Below are positions 56,986 to 64,000 of a stretch of DNA of 64,000 nucleotides, in pieces. The stretch is from NCBI GenBank assembly GCA_050084985.1, contig JBITNC010000001.1, positions 158,534,001 to 158,598,000 of the forward strand, in the 5' to 3' direction. This stretch comes from Nageia nagi (lineage: Eukaryota; Pinophyta). A program made the translations under genes and the position numbers. Below the pieces are notes generated by a model. The model was not told where the DNA came from. It saw nothing but the letters and a program-made list of their open reading frames with translations, and made no database searches. The stretch's first letter is position 1. Every line of letters starts with the position of its first letter.

Positions 56986-57706
56986 TTGAATTATTGTATT
57001 GAATTCATGTTTATGATGATAACTTAACCCTTAGGAGGATTTTGTGTTATATAGTGTTGATTTTATTGTAAACCTTTATGGTAAGTTTGCTCTACATGAT
57101 GAACTTATTATACAAATTTTCAAAGCAAAAAGATTGGACAATCTATCACTATTTAGTTATCCATGTGTGAGGAACTCTTACGTGTCTTTCAGCACTATTT
57201 AGTTATTTATATGTGAGGAACTTGTACGTGCATGCTTTATTTTGTAATGATAATCAACACATGTTTTATATATAAAGTAGGTGACTATGAGCTTTGGCTT
57301 GGCATCTTTGTGATGACTTATAGTGCACCATTGATTAGTTCATGATGGAATTTATGTGATTCATCTATCCTTTTTGATATGAATATATTGCATCTAACTG
57401 ATCTTGTTATTTGATCTGCTTATGACCTACAAGTTCCTTTGAGATTGCAAGTTACTTACTTTGGGTATGTAGGCTCTTATAGACTCTTCATGACTTCCAA
57501 TTGGATGACTACTTCATGTACATTAAAATCAATTATAGTTAATGAATGTATTTGGCAAAGTTGGAAGTCTCAAAATAGATCTTGCTTATTTAACAAATAT
57601 GTAAAAAGTTCTCATCTTTAGTTGTATCTATTTGAAGGAGAACTCTCTTACTTTCTCTTCTTCTTCTATCTTATTTGCTCTATCCAAATATTGCATTAAG
57701 AAAGAG
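56971..57706 (+). other. Non-coding tail of Copia D with two purine tracts
   Basis: A typical polypurine tract (CAAGGGGGAG, about 56973-56982) lies at the end of pol, but the 3' LTR starts 720 bp later. A second purine run, AAGAAAGAG (57698-57706), touches the LTR and is in the normal position for the working tract. The 720 bp between show no gene. Confidence 0.6.
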
Positions 57707-58226
57707 TGTTGGAATGTATAATGCATTATTGTAAAGGTTATGTAATAATTTTTTATGTAAGTTCACTAATACTTAAGTGTATCATTTTATACCTTAAGTA
57801 TTTCAATGAATATGATAATGTAATTTGTCCTACACTCCATGTTATGAGCATGCCCCTTGGGTAAAAGGATGTGCATGTCATGCTTTTGTACATTGGGTAA
57901 AAGGGTGATCCAAAAAGGGATTTTGGACTATAAATAGAAGGCTCCTTCTTTGGATCACACACCAATTTGTGGAGTAAAGTTATGCTATAGGATAGTGTTT
58001 AGGAGATGAGATTAGGAGATTCATAAGAGTTCATATTGTGAATGAAGTGAGATCTAGTTAGTGGATGTACTCCTAGTTGGAGGAACCACTTACATCTTGA
58101 GTTATCTTTATGAGATTACTTTGTGAGTTATTTAGATGTGATTTGTAAGCTTACATGTGATCTTGAGAGTTTAGAGTTGTTTAGTTTATAATTCAAGTCT
58201 CATAATAATATCTCTCATTAATTTCA
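57707..58226 (+). repeat. 3' LTR of Copia D
   Basis: TGTTGGAATGTATAATGC to TTTCA; TATAAATAG at 57929-57937. Matches the 5' LTR except in the last 80-100 bp, which are more diverged and 25 bp longer. Confidence 0.86.
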
Positions 58227-59999
58227 ATAACTCCCTAAAGGGCTAAGTTCAAGAAGATGGGACCATGAAATGGCCAAAAAGTGGATGTGTTTTCCTTTAT
58301 TTTCAAGTTTTGTCATAATTGATCTCAAATTTTGAAACCCTTAGAGATGGAATCTTGAAAAATGTCACTAGGGTTAAAATATAAATCTTGGAGTGTATTT
58401 TTCAAATATGTAATTTTTTCCAATACCCAATTGATAGAAAATTATTTATGATAGGCACTTCTAAAAGCCATTGTTTAAAATGTACTATTTTATAACCATA
58501 CTGTGCTCTTCTGTGATAAGCATATTTTGACCTAAAATATAATATTTTTTAAAATACTTTTGGGAAAAGATACATAACATACTAAAGATTGTGCATGATA
58601 TTTTTTTATAATTTTTTATGAATAAGTTTTTTGTTTAATTTTCCATTTGCCCTAATTGTTGTTTTGGAAAGTACCAATCTATGACATGCATAATTTAACC
58701 TAAACTTATCTTTTTATTTTTTTATTTTTTTAAATTTAATAGAGAATTATCTATAGATTATGCACATATAATTTGTTTTTTATAATTCATCCAAAAAACA
58801 TTATTGAAAAAGTAATAAAACCTTATTTTTCAAGTTTAAGGACCAATGTCATTGAAAATTAATTTAAAAATATAAAATATAATCAAATTTTAAAAAATAT
58901 ATTTATAATATACAGTCTTTGATCTTAAATGGGTTTTAATTTCATGAAAAAAACTCCTTCAAAAACTTGATCAAGCGTCCATTAGAAGTCATGATTTTTC
59001 ACTCCCATTGCCATGAATAAGAAGTTACATATCCAAGGCTAAGACTTGGCCCACCAAGCCTTTCCAAAGCCTAAACTTGCACCTAAATTCAAATAACAAA
59101 ATTTCATTATTTTTTAAATGTTAAAATGAAACAAAATTTCTTTTCATTTTAACATTAAAAATAACAAAATTTCATTTCAAAAAGAAATTTTGGTCTTTAA
59201 AAATTGAAATTTCATTTTTTGTTCGGGGACTCGAGCCAATAATGAATTTTAAAGACCATAATTTCATTTTAGGCCTCTTTTTTTCTAAGTATGAAATGTC
59301 CACTTCAACTGGACCCATTTTGTTGCACTTACCTAAAGATTTTATCAAACCGACCATATTGAGCTTTTAGATGATATAATTTAGCTATCATGGATAATGT
59401 TATGTACTTTGTACAACCTAGGTATGATGGTTATTTATTAACATCTTCGATCAAGTTATAGAATTCATCAGGAGCATCTTCTAACTCAACATCAATATAT
59501 TGTAGTTCTTGTCCACTCTCTAAGAAATTGATATTTTCCATTTCGATGATGTCATGTTATACAACTTACATAATTGGACTTCCATCCATGGTGGTGCATG
59601 TATTTGATACATATTGGTAAAAAGTAGATGGTTGTTCTCCATGCAAAAAAATTGATATATGTCTTATCAGTTCCATTAAAAAATAGGTGCTCACAAGCCT
59701 TCTTAAAATTAAGAGTTTCCATATTTTAGCACTTTTGACATGAACTTATAATTCATTTAAAGTCTTTCAAATTCATTTTTGTAAATCTAATTAAATATTC
59801 AACCTCATGAATATATTCGTCACTATTTCTAGTTGCACATAACCAAGAGTTTTCCATAATGTTTGATATAAAATCTCTTTAAATCTTGTCAAATCATAGA
59901 TAAGATAAAATTTAACTTTGATCCATGCCATGATAGACAACTTTTTTCCTGTATAAAAATAGCTCTATGGGTTATTATAAAGATAACATTGAAGGAGTG
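58227..59999. other. No gene seen; two short hairpins
   Basis: Probably continues the second CACTA (minus-strand sequence directly after the target site is compatible with the next part of TNP2, but weakly). Hairpins: AATGTTAAAATGAA (59117-59130) with its exact complement at 59143-59156, and TTGGTCTTTAAAAATT (about 59189) with AATTTTAAAGACCATAA (about 59247). Confidence 0.45.
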
Positions 60000-60195
60000 T
60001 ATTATCTCCATGTATAAGTATATACAAAATGTGTAAGAATATATAAGGCATGCAAATTAGTTCACAAGATGCATGATGTAAACATAATTTCATGGTTTGT
60101 AATGATTGCAAGATATGCATAAAATGGATTTTCTAAAAAAGGCCCAAGAATTATTTCACAAGTTGCATGATGCAAATATAATTTCATGGTCTATT
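60000..60195. repeat. ~94-bp tandem repeat, two copies
   Basis: TTCACAAGATGCATGATGTAAACATAATTTCATGGT at 60061 recurs, with few changes, at 60155; the unit includes ATGCATAAAATGGATTTTCT (60115-60134). Related units occur at 10255-10435 and, in part, near 30400-30500. Confidence 0.65.
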
Positions 60196-60329
60196 TAGAT
60201 ATTTAGAGCCAACATGAGTGAGAACAAAGAGGTAGAGAGGAGCATTATGAAGAAAAAGATCAAAACACCAAAAAGGAAATACCTAGTTTGAAAATGGACA
60301 TACAACAAATAGCAATGATGAACTACCTA

Positions 60330-60945
60330 TGGATATAAAAGAACTTGAATCTAGAATGATTGTCTATAAGATACGAGGAAAGCATCCATATTCTAAAGAC
60401 CTAATGATATTTGCAGATGAATAATTCGAATGTGATGGAGAGCTATGATTAGTACTTCTCCCATGCAACATATTTATATTCATCTTTGAGAATATTGATG
60501 ACTACAAATGGGTTTTAAAGAATAAATATAACTATGTTTTTTGGTCAAAGAGGGATTTATATGAAAAAATGGTCAAAAGAATTCAATCCTTTCATTGAAT
60601 CTTTTTGGCTACCTTGTACACATAAATTTGTATGTCCTTATGATGGAATACGAGCAAAAGAGCTATTATCAAGATTGGAAATACTCTATGTGTGTTTCAG
60701 GGTCCAACTAAGTATATAATGGATAATTTGAAAACACACAATGTTTTAGCTAATTCCAAAATCATAGTTTGGATGAAGATTTCAGCTCCTTAGTTGAAGT
60801 ACATCACCTTATCTTCTAGTTGGAGAACCCATATATATTGTATAAAGTATGAGAAATACTCTATTAGATGTTATAAATTCCAAACAATGGGCTATTAGAT
60901 AAAAAGCTACAAAAAATGAAGTTAAATATTCAAGCATCTTCATCT
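60330..60945 (+). pseudogene. LINE ORF1 (DUF4283 and zinc knuckles)
   Basis: DUF4283 motifs: I-F-E-N-I-D-D-Y-K-W-V-L (60485-60520), F-F-G-Q-R-G-I-Y-M-K-K-W-S-K-E-F-N-P-F (60537-60593), G-N-T-L-like and K-I-I-V-W-M-K-I-S-A-P (about 60760). Decayed zinc knuckles follow: C-I-K-Y-E-K-Y-S and C-Y-K-F-Q-T-M-G-Y-x-I-K-S-Y (60838-60915), with most Cys changed to Tyr or Phe. This is the RNA-binding first protein of plant LINEs; no ORF2 follows. The frame 61070-61261 may be its variable tail. Confidence 0.7.
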
Positions 60946-62799
60946 TTGAAATAAACCATAAAAGTGGATGTAAAGGCATATTTAGGGGATGAAGCTAATG
61001 TTGCAATCATAAGATGATATCTAATAATGCAAAAAGAGATCAAGATAAATATAGCTCGATTAGTTCAGAATGATCAGGGAAGAAGGAGACTGCCATCACC
61101 TCAAAGCTTCAGGAAGTAAAAATGCAACATCTATTATAGATATAAAAGGAAAACTGAAGCAAGAGCATGAAGGAGATGAGAAGATTTGTATGAAGAAAAG
61201 AAATTTTGAACAAACAAGGATTTCCCAAGATGGAGGTTTGGATTGTGAACTAGTGTCTTAGGAGGGAAACATTAGATGGGAAGGGAAAGTAATTTCAAAA
61301 TCAAAATAAAAAATGACTACTAATAATGATAAAGCTCAAAAGGCATATACATAATTTGAGAGCAAGAATTTTGAAATAGAAATAGAGGGGCAGGTATGAA
61401 TTTTAAGTACTAAATATAATATGTTTTTCTTTTAAAAAATATTTTTATATTGTATTAAGTGTTATATTGGATACAAAGCACTAAATATTAAATTTGATAC
61501 TCCGTTTCCTTTTGTTAGGAGGTGACTTAAAGCAATATTATTTTCTAGGTCCTTTCTTGAGCTTAATTGTTAAATCCATTAATGTTAAGGTTCATCGATC
61601 CCTTTCAAAACTCTAGATGTGTTTTATTATTGATTCAAATTTATCCATTTTAATTAAAAAAAGAGATCATTATTTATGTAGGATGATCATTCTCTTATTT
61701 GGCATATAATGGGTATAACTTTCAAATATATCATGATAAATGATATTTATTCATAATTCAAGGTGAAATGCACTCTTAACAATTTCGTGTTATTGGGAGT
61801 TTAAGATTATTGTAAAAATATTGATGAGTCAACATAAATAGTTAGTGTACATTCCAAAAAATTTGATTAGTCAGTGAGAAACTTAGGTCTACTAAATTTG
61901 CCAAATTAAAATTCTTGAAAGGAAAATATTGATGAATTACAAAGATTTGTTACTATAAGTTTCTCTAATGTAAATTCCTTTGATTTCTTTGGACATTTTA
62001 TTTTATTTTATTTTCACTTTATGTGGAATTTTGTCTTACTCTGCTTTTAGAAAAGCTTGTACAATTCATCATTATAGTGATATGTATTGTTAATGATCAA
62101 ATAAAAAAAATCCTAATATATGATAGTATTGATGCTATTAAAATGGACAAAATTCCTAATCTATGATAGTTTTTGTGCAGTGGTTAATTAGATTGTCTTC
62201 ATGTACTAGATAATGTGTGGTTATTGTGATATTTGATATTCCTTCATTAACATTGAGGTCAATAGATCAATAGCTACTTTGAGGGTAAGAATTGATCAAT
62301 AACAACAAATTGATAATGAGCATCACAAGGTAGTAATTATTGAGCATCAAAATAATATTTTATGATGAGATAATGACATTATATATTTTGAGAATGATAT
62401 TTAAATTACGATTGATAGTTATGATAAGAAAATGACACATGAGGGACAATGCATTGATCATTGATCTAATAATAATTTGAGCATTCATGTTGAGATCATC
62501 AACCATAAGTTAGATCAATTATTATCAAATACAAGATCAATTGATATTTAGAATTCAATAACTAACATAATATATATTAAAATTACCATTATAATACAAT
62601 CATTAATAGAGTACTAAACTTGTTCATTTGTATCCATTGATCACATAACTATTATTATGGTCAAATTTGACTTATATTCTTATCAATTATATTAATTTAT
62701 TACATACAAGCAACATTATTAATGAGATGAATTTATCCTACTCTTATTATGTTAATTACTTAGAATTTAATTATTGTTATTATGAGTGGAATACATTCT
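60946..62799. other. No gene seen
   Basis: AT-rich; possible LINE ORF1 tail up to about 61400, otherwise featureless to my eye. Confidence 0.4.
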
Positions 62800-63000
62800 T
62801 GTATTTTTTAAGGTTGAAATAAGAGTTAATTATATTATACTATTATTGAATGGGATTACAAGTGTTGATATACAATCAAACTTGGGTCTAATTCTAATCT
62901 TCAAATTCAAGCAGTATTATAATTTTGCAATAATACAACAGGTAAAAGTAATACAACTTGAATATATGGTAGTATGCAGCACTCCAACAAACATGAAATA
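62800..63000 (+). repeat. Dispersed repeat, copy 2
   Basis: About 200 bp matching the two ends of 46099-46604 (TGTATTTTTTAAGGTTGAAAT; ATTGAATGGGATTAC; CTTCAAATTCAAG; GTAAAAGTAATA; ACATGAAAT) without the insert and tandem unit of that copy. It lies 470 bp beyond the GST stop codon. Confidence 0.65.
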
Positions 63001-63254
63001 TAGGGGATTGATAACAAATGAACAAAATAAAATACCAGATATTATAAATAATGAAGAAATAAGTCCAAGATTTGAAAAATAACATGACTCACTTATGCTT
63101 GAAAAGAATGTACAAACTCATCAAATGATGGGATAGAACACTAGATTGATGGTACAAATTCCATGCTTCTCTTTACACTTTAACTATTTTTTCGTTTTTT
63201 ATGAAAATTATCTTGTAACTTTGATCTCAAACAAAAGTATCAAGAAAACTATAA

Positions 63255-63260
63255 TTTATT
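63255..63260 (-). terminator. Possible polyadenylation signal of the GST gene
   Basis: AATAAA on the minus strand, 209 bp after the stop codon. Plausible distance, but such hexamers are common in AT-rich DNA. Confidence 0.3.
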
Positions 63261-63468
63261 GAGAAGTTAAAAAAACGTAACTTATTGAGAAGTTATCCTA
63301 TATTATTGGGAGATTAAAAGGATGGAAAAAACTGATATTAATAATAAAATTATCTATTATTTTTCTAATATATGATAGAAACCTTCAACTAGGCAATGCC
63401 TGTAAATAAAATACAATTATTGAAAAACGAAATCAGTATCTTACAGAAGCCACTTCTATTCACAGACG

Positions 63469-63929
63469 TTAACAGACTTCACTGTCTCTCATCTCCACAA
63501 CTTTCTTCCACGACTCCCTCGATGAGACGTTCTGCCACCACTCATTCACATTCTTCCTCGACGTAATCAGCTCCCACTTCTCTGTAAACCGCATGATAAT
63601 CTCCATACTGGGTATATGCAAGAGGTCCGCAATGGTGACTTCATCGCCTGCCAAATACTTAGACTCCGATAGTCTTTTCTCATACACATCCAGAACTTTG
63701 CCCAACTTCTCCGCATTCTCTTCGACCTCCTTTTCATCTTGACGAATACCCATCATAGGGGCGTAAACCAGCTGGTGCCCAAGACTCCTGATAGGATCAT
63801 GAAAAATCTGGCTCTCCACCTCCATCCACTGTTGAACGATAGCCTTTTCTGTTACAGTCTTTCCCAGTAGTCCCTCGGTCCCTTGTCCCTCGTATTTCTC
63901 CACAATATATCTCGCAATAGCCCTCGATT
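63469..63929 (-). CDS. Glutathione S-transferase, phi class, last exon
   Basis: The protein conjugates glutathione to electrophiles in the cytosol (detoxification). This exon carries the end of the thioredoxin-like domain and the whole helical C-terminal domain: S-R-A-I-A-R-Y-I-V-E-K-Y (the glutathione-site E-S-R-A-I motif, with the Glu codon split by the intron), G-L-L-G-K, Q-Q-W-M-E-V-E-S (start of the helical domain), and Y-L-A-G-D-E-V-T-I-A-D-L-L-H-I-P with the N-capping box T-I-A-D. It ends R-D-S-E-V-C-stop (63469). 152 codons follow the split one, the usual size of the last phi exon. The acceptor is TTTGATATGTAG|AATCG (AG at 63931-63930), phase 1. The exon is uninterrupted and CpG-rich compared with its surroundings, so the gene is probably live. 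The exons with the catalytic Ser lie outside. A fragment of a relative is at 12293-12409. Confidence 0.92.
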
Positions 63930-64000
63930 CTACATATCAAAAGATACAGCCATAACAACAACAATAAAGCATAAGACAATATAATTTTAGGATTTTGTAA
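63930..64000 (-). other. 3' end of the preceding GST intron
   Basis: AT-rich sequence with a T-rich tract (TTATTGTTGTTGTTATGG) and TGTAG at the exon border; continues beyond the window. Confidence 0.7.

Larger units (their letters stand above)
49828..58226 (+). mobile_element. Copia LTR retrotransposon D, both LTRs present
   Basis: 8.4 kb. LTRs 49828-50322 and 57707-58226; PBS at 50326; a 2.6-kb leader; gag, protease, integrase, RT and RNase H; then a 0.7-kb non-coding tail and the second LTR. Flanks ATAAT (49823-49827) and ATAAC (58227-58231) are a plausible 5-bp target duplication with one change. By eye the LTRs differ at roughly 5-8% of positions in their well-aligned part, so the insertion is old. 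Same family as element A. Confidence 0.9.

Noticed and set aside
63797-63979. An ATG-initiated frame with a hydrophobic start as a signal peptide before the GST
   Set aside because: It is out of the GST frame and spans the intron-exon border; the GST exon begins at the TGTAG acceptor.

Overview
The window looks like repeat-dense nuclear DNA from a seed plant with a large genome; a gymnosperm is my best guess. The reasons are very AT-rich sequence, only one credible host gene in 64 kb, many old and heavily mutated retroelements, and the family types present (Copia, plant LINEs with an RNA-binding ORF1, CACTA/EnSpm with TNP2, DUF4218 and DUF4216 regions, a phi-class GST). Species cannot be assigned from the sequence alone. 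Almost every coding region has in-frame stops and frameshifts, mostly of the C-to-T / G-to-A kind.

Layout. 1-6652 (-): 5' part of a Copia element (A), nested inside a second Copia element (B, 6653-10251, -). 10.25-15.3 kb: degenerate repeats, an orphan C-terminal fragment of a GST gene, a LINE fragment and one copy of a 550-bp duplicated segment. 15686-16738: a non-autonomous CACTA element with a 3-bp target duplication that carries a histone H2B N-terminal gene fragment. 17.36-17.62 kb: a long inverted repeat. 18.1-18.4 kb: LINE endonuclease. 19028-26331 (+): Copia element C with two gag copies, followed by LINE RT sequence. 27.1-27.8 kb: a possible solo LTR. 28.88-29.98 plus 41.27-44.74 kb: one LINE split by an 11.3-kb CACTA element (29985-41269, TSD TAG). 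That CACTA carries two divergently oriented spliced genes around a 1.5-kb telomere-like CCCTAA array. 48.2-49.8 kb (-): TNP2 of a second CACTA, interrupted at 49828 by Copia element D (49828-58226, +, both LTRs present). 60.3-60.9 kb: LINE ORF1. 63469-64000 (-): last exon of a phi-class glutathione S-transferase whose earlier exons lie beyond the window.

Four points stand out. (1) Copia A and D share a 2.6-3.0 kb leader segment with intron-like GT...AG borders, at a place where the related element B has only a few tens of bases. (2) LTRs of A, B and D share a long U3 stem-loop whose arms differ between families but still pair. (3) The large CACTA has a central hexameric telomere-like array with higher-order periodicity and a 32-bp perfect palindrome of its subterminal motif, between two divergent genes. 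(4) Gene fragments (GST, H2B) have been scattered or captured. The host gene and the transposons do not form a pathway; what links them is nested insertion and sequence capture.
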